Assembly: GCA_001296005.1 (NCBI GenBank)
Contig: LJHR01000009.1
Coordinates: 496,001 to 560,000 of the forward strand
Direction of reading: 5' to 3'
Origin: an alpha proteobacterium AAP38
GTDB lineage: Bacteria; Pseudomonadota; Alphaproteobacteria; Azospirillales; Azospirillaceae
Length of the DNA: 64,000 nt
In this document: piece after piece, positions 15,175 through 23,774 of the stretch
Layout: each line of letters starts with the position of its first letter
How positions within the stretch are numbered: position 1 is the stretch's first letter
Program-made: the position numbers and the translations under genes
The notes under the pieces: generated by a model
What the model was told of the DNA's origin: nothing
Databases searched by the model: none
Seen by the model: only the letters and a program-made list of their open reading frames with translations

Positions 15175-17499
15175 ATGATTGACGATCTGATCGACGAGCC
15201 GTTTCCGGCGCACCCGCCCGCCCCCGCGCACCGCCCCTATCTGGACGGGTTGAACCCGGTCCAGCGGCAGGCGGTGGAGGCGCTTGACGGGCCTGTCCTG
15301 GTCCTGGCCGGAGCCGGCACGGGCAAGACGCGGGTGCTGACCACGCGGCTGGCGCATCTGCTGCTGTCGCGGCGGATCAGCCCGTGGAACGTGCTGACGG
15401 TGACCTTCACCAACAAGGCCGCGCGGGAGATGCGCGACCGCGTCGATAACCTGCTGGGCAGCCAGTCGGAGGGCTGGTGGATGGGCACGTTCCATTCGCT
15501 GGCCGCCCGCATCCTGCGCCGCCATGCCGAACTGATCGGATTGAAGCCCAGCTTCACCATCCTGGACACCGACGATCAGATCCGTCTGGTGAAACAGTTG
15601 ATGGAAGCCGAGAATATCGACGCCAAGAAATGGCCGGCGCGGATGTTGCTGTCGATCATTGAACGGTGGAAGGACCGGGCCCTGACCCCGGACAAGCTGA
15701 AGCCCGAGGATGCCGGCGATGCCGCCAATGGCCGCATCCTGTCCATCTACAAGCAGTATCAGGCCCGCCTCCTGTCCCTGAACTGCTGCGATTTCGGCGA
15801 TCTGCTGCTGCACAATATCACGCTGTTCCAGCAGCATAATGATGTGCTGATCGAGTATCAGCGGCGGTTCAAATATATCCTGGTGGACGAGTATCAGGAT
15901 ACCAACGTGGCGCAGTATCTGTGGCTGCGCCTGCTGGCCCAGTCGCACAAGAATATCTGCTGCGTGGGCGATGATGACCAGTCGATCTATGGCTGGCGCG
16001 GGGCGGAGGTGGGGAACATCCTGCGGTTTGAGCATGATTTCCCCGGCGCCCAGGTCATCCGTCTGGAACAGAATTACCGGTCCACCGCCCATATCCTGGG
16101 GGCGGCCCATGGCATCATCGCCAATAATCAGGGCCGTCTAGGCAAGCAGCTCTGGACCGAGACGGAGGGCGGGGAGAAGGTGCGCGTACGCGGCCTTTGG
16201 GACGCGGAGGAGGAGGCGCGCTGGGTCGGCGACGAGGTGGAGGCGTTGCAGCGCCAACGCGTCAGCCTGGGCCAGATGGCCGTCCTGGTCCGCGCCGGCT
16301 TTCAGACGCGTGAGTTCGAGGAACGGTTCATCACGCTGGGCCTGCCGTACCGGGTTATCGGCGGTCCGCGCTTCTACGAACGCCAGGAAATCCGCGATGC
16401 CCTGGCTTATCTGCGCGTGCTGATCAGCCCGGAGGATGATCTGGCGTTTGAGCGCATCATCAACACGCCCAAGCGCGGCATCGGGGCGACGACCATCCAG
16501 AGCCTTTATGTCGCCGCGCGCACGCTGGGTGTGCCGCTGACGGAGGCCGCGTGGAAACTGTCGCAGACGGATGAGTTGAAACCCAAGATGCGCAGCGCCA
16601 TCTCCGGCCTGTCGCAGGATTTCTTCCGCTGGCGCGCCCTGATCGACCGTGTGCCGCATACTGAACTAGCCCAGACCATCCTGGATGAAAGCGGCTATAC
16701 CCGCATGTGGCAGGAGGATAAGAGCCCGGAAGCCCCTGGCCGCCTGGACAACCTGAAGGAACTGATCAATGCCATGGGAGAGTTCGAGAACCTGACCGGG
16801 TTCCTGGAACATGTCTCCCTGGTCATGGAAAACGCGCAAGGGTCGGGCGACGAGCAGGTGTCACTGATGACCCTGCACGGGGCCAAAGGCCTGGAGTTCG
16901 ACGTGGTTTTCCTGCCGGGATGGGAGGAGGGGGTGTTCCCCAGCCAGCGTACCCTGGATGAAAACGGCATCGCGGGGCTGGAGGAGGAGCGGCGGCTGGC
17001 CTATGTCGGCATCACGCGCGGGCGCAAACGCGTCTATATCAGCCACGCCGCCAACCGCCGTATCCATGGCACCTGGGCTACAGCCATCCCGTCCCGCTTT
17101 GTCGAGGAGCTGCCGGGCGAGCATATCGAGACGGAGAATAATCCCGGCATTGGTGGCGCTGGCTTCGGCGGCAGCGTGCGGGAAAGTGCCTATGGCGGCG
17201 GGTTCGGGGGCGGCTGGGGCGGTGGTGGCTTTGGCGACCGGTTCAACCGCATGGGCCAGAAGGCAGCCCAGGCCCCGGCGCGCGCTGGGGGGCGTTTGAT
17301 CGAGGGGACGGCCATTGACGTGACCCCGCGCAAGCGGCCCGACCGCGCCTTCAACCCTGGCGACCGCGTATTTCACACCAAATTCGGCTATGGCACAGTA
17401 AAGGCTGTGGAGAATGACAAGCTGGAGATCAGCTTCGATGTCGCCGGCGTTAAAAAGGTGATGGACAGTTTCGTGGTGCCGGCGGACAAGGCGGGCTGA
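15175..17499 (+). CDS. uvrD: UvrD/PcrA-type superfamily 1 DNA helicase
   Basis: 774-residue 3'-5' DNA helicase for nucleotide-excision and mismatch repair and for removing proteins from DNA. Visible motifs are the Q-motif (LNPVQRQAV), Walker A GAGTGKT at 46-52, TFTNKAAREM, Walker B VDEYQDTN near 237, GDDDQSIYGWRGA, QNYRST, and the late VSLMTLHGAKGLEFDVV and LAYVGITRG motifs. A glycine-rich linker (about residues 660-695) leads to a C-terminal Tudor-like domain (GDRVFHTKFGYGTVKAVEND), as in PcrA. Complete and of normal length. Confidence 0.95.
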   Translation: MIDDLIDEPFPAHPPAPAHRPYLDGLNPVQRQAVEALDGPVLVLAGAGTGKTRVLTTRLAHLLLSRRISPWNVLTVTFTNKAAREMRDRVDNLLGSQSEGWWMGTFHSLAARILRRHAELIGLKPSFTILDTDDQIRLVKQLMEAENIDAKKWPARMLLSIIERWKDRALTPDKLKPEDAGDAANGRILSIYKQYQARLLSLNCCDFGDLLLHNITLFQQHNDVLIEYQRRFKYILVDEYQDTNVAQYLWLRLLAQSHKNICCVGDDDQSIYGWRGAEVGNILRFEHDFPGAQVIRLEQNYRSTAHILGAAHGIIANNQGRLGKQLWTETEGGEKVRVRGLWDAEEEARWVGDEVEALQRQRVSLGQMAVLVRAGFQTREFEERFITLGLPYRVIGGPRFYERQEIRDALAYLRVLISPEDDLAFERIINTPKRGIGATTIQSLYVAARTLGVPLTEAAWKLSQTDELKPKMRSAISGLSQDFFRWRALIDRVPHTELAQTILDESGYTRMWQEDKSPEAPGRLDNLKELINAMGEFENLTGFLEHVSLVMENAQGSGDEQVSLMTLHGAKGLEFDVVFLPGWEEGVFPSQRTLDENGIAGLEEERRLAYVGITRGRKRVYISHAANRRIHGTWATAIPSRFVEELPGEHIETENNPGIGGAGFGGSVRESAYGGGFGGGWGGGGFGDRFNRMGQKAAQAPARAGGRLIEGTAIDVTPRKRPDRAFNPGDRVFHTKFGYGTVKAVENDKLEISFDVAGVKKVMDSFVVPADKAG

Positions 17500-17508
17500 A
17501 GGGGTGTA

Positions 17509-18468
17509 TTATCCCCGCCCATACCATTCCAGGAACAGTTCCGGCCAACGGCGCAGCGGATTGTCGGCGGCGATGCGGGCGCCGTGGCCGAAACCATGGC
17601 CGCCGCGTGGATAGATATGCATCTCTGCCTCCACCCCCGCCTTGCGGCAGGCGGCATTGAACAGCAGGCTGTTCTCCACCGGCACGGCATTGTCATCGGC
17701 GGCGTGCAGTTGGAAGGTGGGCGGTGTGCGGCCCGTGACGGCGCGGTCACAGGAGAGGCGTTCCACCTCCGCCGCTGACGGGTTGGGACCCAGCAGCCGG
17801 TCGCGCGATCCGGTATGGGCGCTGGCCCCCATATCGATGACGGGATAGATCAGGGCCAGCCTGGCGGGCCGGGCCGACAGCTTATCCGCCGCATCGACCG
17901 GATCATAGACCGCCTCGTCAAAGCGCGTGCCCAGGCTGGACGCCACATGCCCGCCAGCGGAAAAGCCCATGATTCCGACCGTTTCAGGGTTGATCGCCCA
18001 TGTCCTGGCGCGATGGCGGATCAGGCGGATGGCGCGCTGTGCGTCCTGCAATGCCACCATCGGCCCATGCTGCGGCGCCTCTCCCGGCAATCGATAGGTC
18101 AGGATGAAAATGGTGATGCCGGCAGCGGCCAGGATGGGCGCCAACTCTCCCCCTTCCTTGTCCACCACCACCCGCTGATAGCCACCGCCCGGTGTGATCA
18201 GCAGGGCGCGCCCGTTGGGTTTGGCGGGGCGGTGGATGGTCAGGTAAGGACGGGATATGCCCTCCATATAGCGGTCGGGTTTGGACGGGTCCTGGCTGCG
18301 CTCCACCAGCCGTTGCTGCAACGGCACGCCCTTTGACCCTGGCCCTACGCCGCCCGGCCAGATTTCAACGGTCTCCACGCCGGGGGCTGCCACGGTGAGG
18401 GTGGGCGACGCCATCATCCCCGCCAGCACCGCCGATCCGCGTAGCCAGTCGCGCCGTGACACCGCCAT
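17509..18468 (-). CDS. Tat-exported alpha/beta hydrolase (esterase/BD-FAE-like)
   Basis: 319-residue carboxylesterase-like hydrolase. A twin-arginine signal is present at the N-terminus (SRRDWLRGSAVLAGMM), so it is probably exported folded. The oxyanion region TPGGGYQRVV, nucleophile elbow GIMGFSAGGH (Ser), an Asp in HAADDNAVP and His in GGHGFG form the expected triad. This pattern is common in enzymes annotated as xylan or carbohydrate-ester esterases. Two ATGs compete: 18474 lies directly against GGGGG, while 18468 has the same sequence as a Shine-Dalgarno six bases upstream and is preferred. Confidence 0.85.
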   Translation of the reverse strand: MAVSRRDWLRGSAVLAGMMASPTLTVAAPGVETVEIWPGGVGPGSKGVPLQQRLVERSQDPSKPDRYMEGISRPYLTIHRPAKPNGRALLITPGGGYQRVVVDKEGGELAPILAAAGITIFILTYRLPGEAPQHGPMVALQDAQRAIRLIRHRARTWAINPETVGIMGFSAGGHVASSLGTRFDEAVYDPVDAADKLSARPARLALIYPVIDMGASAHTGSRDRLLGPNPSAAEVERLSCDRAVTGRTPPTFQLHAADDNAVPVENSLLFNAACRKAGVEAEMHIYPRGGHGFGHGARIAADNPLRRWPELFLEWYGRG

Positions 18469-18625
18469 GTCCATCCCCCAAAGATTCTTCTTATGGTAAC
18501 CGGTAGACAATGATGCCTGTGCAGGCCGCATCATTCAAGTGCCACCGCGACACCCCGCCACATGGATACAGGCTGTCGCAGCAATTAACATGCACATTAA
18601 ATACATCTTTATGGAGTTGCCCATC

Positions 18626-19039
18626 ATGCGCCGGATCGTCCCCCAACTGAAACATGACCATGCTGAACTGAAAGCCGTGCTGGAGGAGGTGCGGCGGCAA
18701 GGCATTGGGACGACCGGCGGTCGGCAGACGCTGCTGGCGGCAAGGGCGCTGTTTGTGGACCATATCCGGCGAGAGGATGAGGAATTCTACCCCGATTACC
18801 GCCGTCTGGCCCGGCAGGACCCCTTGCGTGCCGCCACGGCGGACCAGTTCAGCCAGGAGATGGTGGCGCTGGGCGGCCAGATCCTGGCTTTCTTCGACAA
18901 ATACAAGGATGGTGGCTCGGGTATCGAATTCGCGGTGGATTTCGGCCGGATGTCGGCGCTGCTTCAGTCGCGCTGGCACAAGGAGGAGGCGATCCTTTAT
19001 GCACGCTATGAGGAGATGGCGATGCGTTCGGCCGCCTGA
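18626..19039 (+). CDS. Hemerythrin-domain protein
   Basis: 137-residue four-helix protein with a hemerythrin HHE pattern: HDHAELKAVLEEV near the N-terminus, FVDHIRREDEEFYPDYR in the middle and WHKEEAILYARYEEM at the C-terminus, supplying His and Glu/Asp ligands for a di-iron site. Family roles are oxygen, nitric oxide or iron sensing and binding. The frame is open upstream to 18539, but GGAG nine bases before the ATG at 18626 decides the start. Followed by the ArsC-like reductase gene 42 bases later. Confidence 0.85.
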   Translation: MRRIVPQLKHDHAELKAVLEEVRRQGIGTTGGRQTLLAARALFVDHIRREDEEFYPDYRRLARQDPLRAATADQFSQEMVALGGQILAFFDKYKDGGSGIEFAVDFGRMSALLQSRWHKEEAILYARYEEMAMRSAA

Positions 19040-19081
19040 TCTGCTACACCCGCGCCATCATCGATGAAACGGAGCGGACCC

Positions 19082-19432
19082 ATGTCGGGCGGCGTCACCC
19101 TGTACGGTATCAAGAACTGCGACACGATGAAGAAGGCCTGGACCTGGCTGGACGATAAAGGCGTCGCCTATCAGTTCCACGACTACAAGAAAGCCGGTAT
19201 CGACCGCGATACACTGACCGGCTGGGTCGACAAACTGGGTTGGGAGGTTCTGCTGAACCGGGCCGGTACCACTTTCAAGAAGCTGCCGGACGCGGCCAAG
19301 GCCGATATCGACCGTGACCGCGCCATCGCCCTGATGCTGGAACAGCCATCCATGATCAAGCGGCCGGTCCTTGACCGGGCCGGCCATCTGACAGTCGGTT
19401 TCAAGCCGGAGATTTACGGCACGCTGTTCTGA
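19082..19432 (+). CDS. ArsC/Spx-family (YffB-like) reductase
   Basis: 116-residue thioredoxin-fold protein of the ArsC/Spx family, YffB branch, with the N-terminal YGIKNCDTMKKAWTWLD motif containing one redox-type cysteine and the C-terminal MIKRPVLDRAG segment containing the conserved Arg-Pro. YffB-like proteins are thought to be glutathione-dependent thiol reductases; arsenate activity is not implied. GGAG seven bases before ATG 19082 supports this start over the one at 19064. The stop lies one base from the convergent orphan gene. Confidence 0.88.
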   Translation: MSGGVTLYGIKNCDTMKKAWTWLDDKGVAYQFHDYKKAGIDRDTLTGWVDKLGWEVLLNRAGTTFKKLPDAAKADIDRDRAIALMLEQPSMIKRPVLDRAGHLTVGFKPEIYGTLF

Positions 19433-19433
19433 G

Positions 19434-20249
19434 TTACCCGAAATATCCCGTATCGACATCGGCGATCAGGCCGATCAGACCGACATCCAGGATTTGATCG
19501 TGGAAGGTCTGCAGGCTGTAGGTGGCGATATCACCCTGATGGTCGGTAACGGTCACTACCTTGGTGTCCAGATCGACCACCACGGTGCTGTCCACGGCCA
19601 CGCCGTCGGCGGTGGTGCCTTCCACGCTGAAGGTCTGGGTGTCGCCGTCGCGGGTCAGTGAATAATCCAGGGTGCCGGCGTCGCCATCGGCCTGGACCAG
19701 CGTGTAGCTGCCCGTAAGCCCGTCCAGGCCGTTGGTCTGCACCAAGGTCACATGGTCGCCATCGGCCTCCACCCGGTCAGTGGTGCGGGTGCCGTCTTCC
19801 AGGCTGACAATGGTGGTCGTAGTGCCGTGGCTGTCGGTCTGTACCGTCTGCACAATGTTATCATCGACATGGGTGACGGTGCGGGTCGCAGTGGTGATGG
19901 TGCCATCGGTGGCGGTGCGCGTGCTGGTGGTCGTCACGCTGTCATCATCGTGGCTGCGCACCACGACAAGGCTGGAGCCATCCTCGAACGTTACCGTCGT
20001 CGTGCTGCCGCTGTCGCTGCGCACGGTTTCGCTGCTGTCGATACCGGGACGTTCCGCGGTTGCCGGATCGCCGGCGGATTGATCGGTCAACAGATCCAGA
20101 AAGTTGAGATGCACGACGCCCTCGGCCAGGGGCTGATGCAAGCCGACATGGCCCAGCGCGATATGCTGGGCTGTGGTCTGGCTGTTATCGCCGGACGGGG
20201 CGGGGCGGTTGGCAGAAGCAGTGCCGACAGGGGCGGGTCGGAACGCCAT
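19434..20249 (-). CDS. Uncharacterised acidic Thr/Val/Asp-rich protein
   Basis: 271-residue protein with no recognised family. Residues about 80-250 are built of short strand-like stretches rich in Thr, Val, Asp and Gly (TTTVTFEDGSSLVVVR, TTTTIVSLEDGTRTTDR, STVVVDLDTKVVTVTD) with an irregular period near 20-25 residues, suggesting a beta-solenoid or repeated beta-strands. No N-terminal signal peptide, although the composition is that of surface or secreted proteins; a C-terminal type I secretion signal is possible but not shown. A good GGAGG precedes ATG 20249. The strong composition makes chance unlikely, but function is unknown. Confidence 0.65.
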   Translation of the reverse strand: MAFRPAPVGTASANRPAPSGDNSQTTAQHIALGHVGLHQPLAEGVVHLNFLDLLTDQSAGDPATAERPGIDSSETVRSDSGSTTTVTFEDGSSLVVVRSHDDDSVTTTSTRTATDGTITTATRTVTHVDDNIVQTVQTDSHGTTTTIVSLEDGTRTTDRVEADGDHVTLVQTNGLDGLTGSYTLVQADGDAGTLDYSLTRDGDTQTFSVEGTTADGVAVDSTVVVDLDTKVVTVTDHQGDIATYSLQTFHDQILDVGLIGLIADVDTGYFG

Positions 20250-20262
20250 AGGAACCTCCGGG

Positions 20263-20303
20263 AAGGGATGAGGGGCAACACCGGTTCGCCGGCATCATCC
20301 CTT
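20263..20303 (-). other. Hairpin between the ABC operon and the orphan acidic gene
   Basis: AAGGGATGA (20263-20271) pairs perfectly with TCATCCCTT (20295-20303), with an inner CCGG-TTCG-CCGG hairpin. It lies on the minus strand between the ABC ATPase stop and the ribosome binding site of the acidic protein. There is no T-tract, so it may be an mRNA-stabilising or attenuating structure rather than a terminator. Confidence 0.4.
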
Positions 20304-20338
20304 TCACGGATGTTAAGTGACTTGCTGTCGCGTAGTTT

Positions 20339-21093
<755 letters not shown>

Positions 21094-21097
<4 letters not shown>

Positions 21098-21852
21098 GCT
21101 TTCCACGCCAGCAAACGGTCACGAAGGGCCACGAAGCCCGCATCCACCACGCCATAGAGCAGGGCCATGGTGATCATGTAGACCACGACGATATCGGTGG
21201 CCAGCAGCGACGATGCCTGCATCATGCGCTGACCCAGGCCGGCCACGCCGAACAGTTCGGCGGCCACCACGGCCATCCAGGCCTGGCCCAGGCCGGTGCG
21301 CAGCCCCGCCATGATCGGCTGCACCGAGGCGGGCAGGATCACCTTGAACAGCCGTGCCAGGGGGGAGCGGTGGCCGAAGGCATTGGCCAGTTCGATCAAA
21401 TCGCGGTCCACGGCCTGCACCGCGCTGAGGGCCGAGAAGTAATTGATCCAGAACACGCCGACGATGATGATGAAATTCGCCGCCGTCGGTGACACGCCGA
21501 ACCAAATGATGGCGAACGGCACCCAGGCCAGACCCGGAATGGGTCGCAGCAGGCGGACGATCCAGTTGGTCATATCCTCCAGCGTGCGCGACATGCCCGT
21601 CGCCACACCCAGCGCCACGCCCAGGGCCGAGCCCAGAACCAGACCGGACACATAGTGCCGCAGACTTTGCAGCACCGCCTCACCCCATGCACCCGACGAC
21701 ACCTCCTGCCAGAAACTGGCCGGGATACCGCTGGGGGCCGGCAGCAGCATGGATTTCACCAGCCCCAGGCGGGGCAGGGCCTCCCATACGGCGAAGAACA
21801 GGACGACGCCAAGCAGCGACAGGGACAGGCGAAGGGCGCGGGGGCGGGCCAT
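21094..21852 (-). CDS. ABC transporter permease, sulfonate/nitrate/taurine type
   Basis: 252-residue inner-membrane permease of the SsuC/TauC family with about six helices and the cytoplasmic coupling loop ELANAFGHRSPLARLFKVILPASVQPIMAGLR in which the EAA-type signature lies. The frame runs 31 codons further upstream without a membrane pattern; ATG 21852 gives the normal length and an immediate first helix. A hairpin lies between it and the binding-protein gene. Confidence 0.92.
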
Positions 21853-21920
21853 CTGGTTTGACCGGTGATTTAAACGGTTGCGGCGGTAAGGCCGCCGTAG
21901 AATTCCACACAAATGGATAG

Positions 21921-21957
21921 CGGGCGGCAAGGCTGTTTTACGCAACCGTGCCGCCCG
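21921..21957 (-). other. Intercistronic hairpin after the binding-protein gene
   Basis: CGGGCGGCA (21921-21929) pairs with TGCCGCCCG (21949-21957), nine base pairs around a 19-base loop, 30 bases past the stop of the solute-binding-protein gene. Such hairpins often stabilise the binding-protein mRNA and lower read-through into the permease gene. No T-tract follows on the minus strand. Confidence 0.5.
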
Positions 21958-21986
21958 GAAGGTGTTGGCCCCAACGGACCGTAATG

Positions 21987-23003
21987 TTACTTCTTGAGCT
22001 TCTGATAGTAGGACAGGTCGAAAATCTGCTCTACCGGGGTGGCTTCCTTCACGGTACCCAGCTTCACCTGATAATCCTGCACCAGAGCCGTTTCCTTCAG
22101 GATGGAGGCCGGGTCGGTGTTGAACTTCACGGCGGGCGAGGACAGGGCCTGTTCGATGATGGCGGCGGGGACCAGCCCCTTGCCGATGGCGCTTTCGATG
22201 GCGGCCACGGCCACCTTCTTGTCCTTCTTCAGCACTTCTGTCGCCTTGGCGGTCAGTTCGACCAGCTTCTGCGCGATGTCCGGGTGCTTGGACGTGAAAT
22301 CATCGGTCAGGGCGATGACGTTGCCCGGCTGATTCTTCAGGATGTCCTGACCATAGGCCAGCACTTTCACATCCGGGTTGCGGCCCGTGATGATGGTCAG
22401 GGCCGGTTCGCGGATGATGGCGCCGTCAACGGCACCAACCAGCAGCGCCTGCTGCGTGGCGTCGATGCCCTGCGGCACCAACTCCACATACTGCTTGTCG
22501 ACCTTGGCCACTTCCCACAGCCAATATTGCAGGAAGGTGTTGGGGACCGAACCAGCGGGCTGCGTCGCCAGCTTCAACGGGCGTCCCAGCTTCTTGGACA
22601 GGGCCTCGATGGCCTGGGCCGGCGAACCGCCCGTCTTGGCCAGATCGGGGCCGGCGGCAACCACCAGTTCCTCCACGGCGGTGGAGGCGACGACGCGGAT
22701 GCCGACACCCTTGCCGCGCGCCACAACCACCGGCGCAACGCCGGCGATATAGGCATCCAGCGTGCCGGACGCGACCGCCTGAATGGCGTTGGGGCCGCTG
22801 TCAAACTGCTTCAGCTGCAGGTCGAAGCCGTTCTGAAGGTCCCAGCCCTGATTGTCGATCACAAAGGCCTGCGCCGCACCCAGCACGGGGATGTAGCCGG
22901 CGCGTACCACCACCGGGTCGGCGGCCTGCGCGGAACCAACGAAGGCCAGACCCGTTAGGATGGTGGCAGCAGCAAGGCGGGTGGCGAAACGCGTGAGCGA
23001 CAT
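21987..23003 (-). CDS. ABC transporter substrate-binding protein, sulfonate/nitrate/taurine type
   Basis: 338-residue periplasmic binding protein of the SsuA/TauA/NMT1-like class. A cleavable signal peptide (MSLTRFATRLAAATILTGL, cleavage near AQAADP) is followed by VRAGYIPVLGAAQAFV, and the FDSGPNAIQAVASGTLD and DGAIIREPAL segments typical of this class. An AAGGAGG sequence precedes the ATG. First gene of the importer operon. The ligand (alkanesulfonate, taurine, nitrate or another small anion) cannot be fixed; absence of a monooxygenase (SsuD/TauD) in the operon leaves it open. Confidence 0.92.
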   Translation of the reverse strand: MSLTRFATRLAAATILTGLAFVGSAQAADPVVVRAGYIPVLGAAQAFVIDNQGWDLQNGFDLQLKQFDSGPNAIQAVASGTLDAYIAGVAPVVVARGKGVGIRVVASTAVEELVVAAGPDLAKTGGSPAQAIEALSKKLGRPLKLATQPAGSVPNTFLQYWLWEVAKVDKQYVELVPQGIDATQQALLVGAVDGAIIREPALTIITGRNPDVKVLAYGQDILKNQPGNVIALTDDFTSKHPDIAQKLVELTAKATEVLKKDKKVAVAAIESAIGKGLVPAAIIEQALSSPAVKFNTDPASILKETALVQDYQVKLGTVKEATPVEQIFDLSYYQKLKK

Positions 23004-23337
23004 GGGTGGCCTCCTTGGGCACAGGTGGGGTTCGGCATTTCGCCGTCCAGCCCAGGGTTTTACATTGGCCGGTTTACGTCAATCGGAATTGTGGATTATC
23101 GTAAATAACGTAAAACATATGTGATATGCGGAATTATCCATCTTGAAATTCACGCAAATTGTCACTTGACAGTGGCGAACGGATCACCAAATCTGATGTC
23201 AGACTAGATGGTCCGGCCTGATCCACCACAGGGTCCGCGGGAATTTGACGAACAGCAGCTTGCGCCGCGTCACCAAACGCTAAAGCGCCACGAAGGTCCT
23301 TCGTGGTTTGGTTCAAACCATTGGGAAGGAGGGCGAA
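23004..23337. promoter_or_regulatory. Divergent A+T-rich control region
   Basis: This stretch separates the ABC importer (minus strand) from a short ORF (plus strand). It holds a TTTACG...CGTAAA inverted arrangement around 23070-23112, and near 23160-23171 the inverted repeat TGTCA-CT-TGACA overlapping a perfect TTGACA that could serve as a plus-strand -35 box. A compact hairpin CCACGAAG/CTTCGTGG (23288-23295 with 23299-23306, loop GTC) follows. I see no convincing gene; two ORFs crossing the region have no coding character. Operator assignments are inference. Confidence 0.4.
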
Positions 23338-23406
23338 ATGGCTATCCATATCGCGCAGAACAATCACCATATCTCTGCTGGCAACGGGCCGATGCGCGCC
23401 TGTTGA
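23338..23406 (+). CDS. Possible 22-residue leader peptide or micro-protein
   Basis: ATG at 23338 is preceded by AAGGAGG at ideal distance, one of the best ribosome binding sites in the window, yet the frame closes after 22 codons. The peptide begins MAIHIAQNNHHISAG and ends in Cys just before the stop. The hairpin at 23288-23306 lies directly upstream. It may be a regulatory leader of the small gene at 23490 or an independent micro-protein. Translation is not shown. Confidence 0.35.
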   Translation: MAIHIAQNNHHISAGNGPMRAC

Positions 23407-23489
23407 CGCGGGTTTTTCCGCCTCAACCACCGCAGATTCATTTTGTACAGCGTGGCGACGTTGTTTCGCCGCGATGGGGATGATTTATC

Positions 23490-23744
23490 ATGACGAACCA
23501 GGCATTCAGCATTGAAACCAGCCGGCATCAGGCCGGCCTCGCCGTGGCCGATGGCCAGGGTTTCCGCTTCTTTTCCGCCCATCCACTGTTCAGCAGCCTG
23601 GATGGGCGGCATTTCAACAGCGTGGCCGCCGTGGAAAAGGCCGCCCGCCGCCGCGAGAATGAGGCCCGCCATGTCGGGCGGCGCCAGGACAGCCGGGGAC
23701 AGGTTTTTCGATCCTGGGGTGTGAAGGCCGACGCGGTGGCGTAA
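23490..23744 (+). CDS. Small uncharacterised protein
   Basis: 84 residues, not recognised. The N-terminal half (LAVADGQGFRFFSAHPLFSSLDGRHF) could form strands, and the C-terminal half is strongly basic (KAARRRENEARHVGRRQ). No membrane segment or signal. GGGGA eight bases before the ATG supports translation. It follows the 22-codon ORF by 83 bases and is convergent with trmJ. Conservation in relatives would decide whether it is real. Confidence 0.45.
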   Translation: MTNQAFSIETSRHQAGLAVADGQGFRFFSAHPLFSSLDGRHFNSVAAVEKAARRRENEARHVGRRQDSRGQVFRSWGVKADAVA

Positions 23745-23748
23745 GTAG

Positions 23749-23760
23749 AGGGTGAGGGAG
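23749..23760. repeat. Half-site of the palindromic repeat
   Basis: AGGGTGAGGGAG repeats the right boundary of repeat copy A exactly (7274-7285) and resembles the right edge of copy B. It lies five bases after a stop codon and before the convergent trmJ. Probably a decayed or partial copy. Confidence 0.5.
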
Positions 23761-23774
23761 CGACCTCTGCCCCC

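Noticed and set aside
23208-23515. ORFs of 91 and 70 codons overlapping the 22-codon ORF and the control region
   Set aside because: No ribosome binding site, mutually overlapping, odd composition; the AAGGAGG belongs to the 22-codon frame instead.
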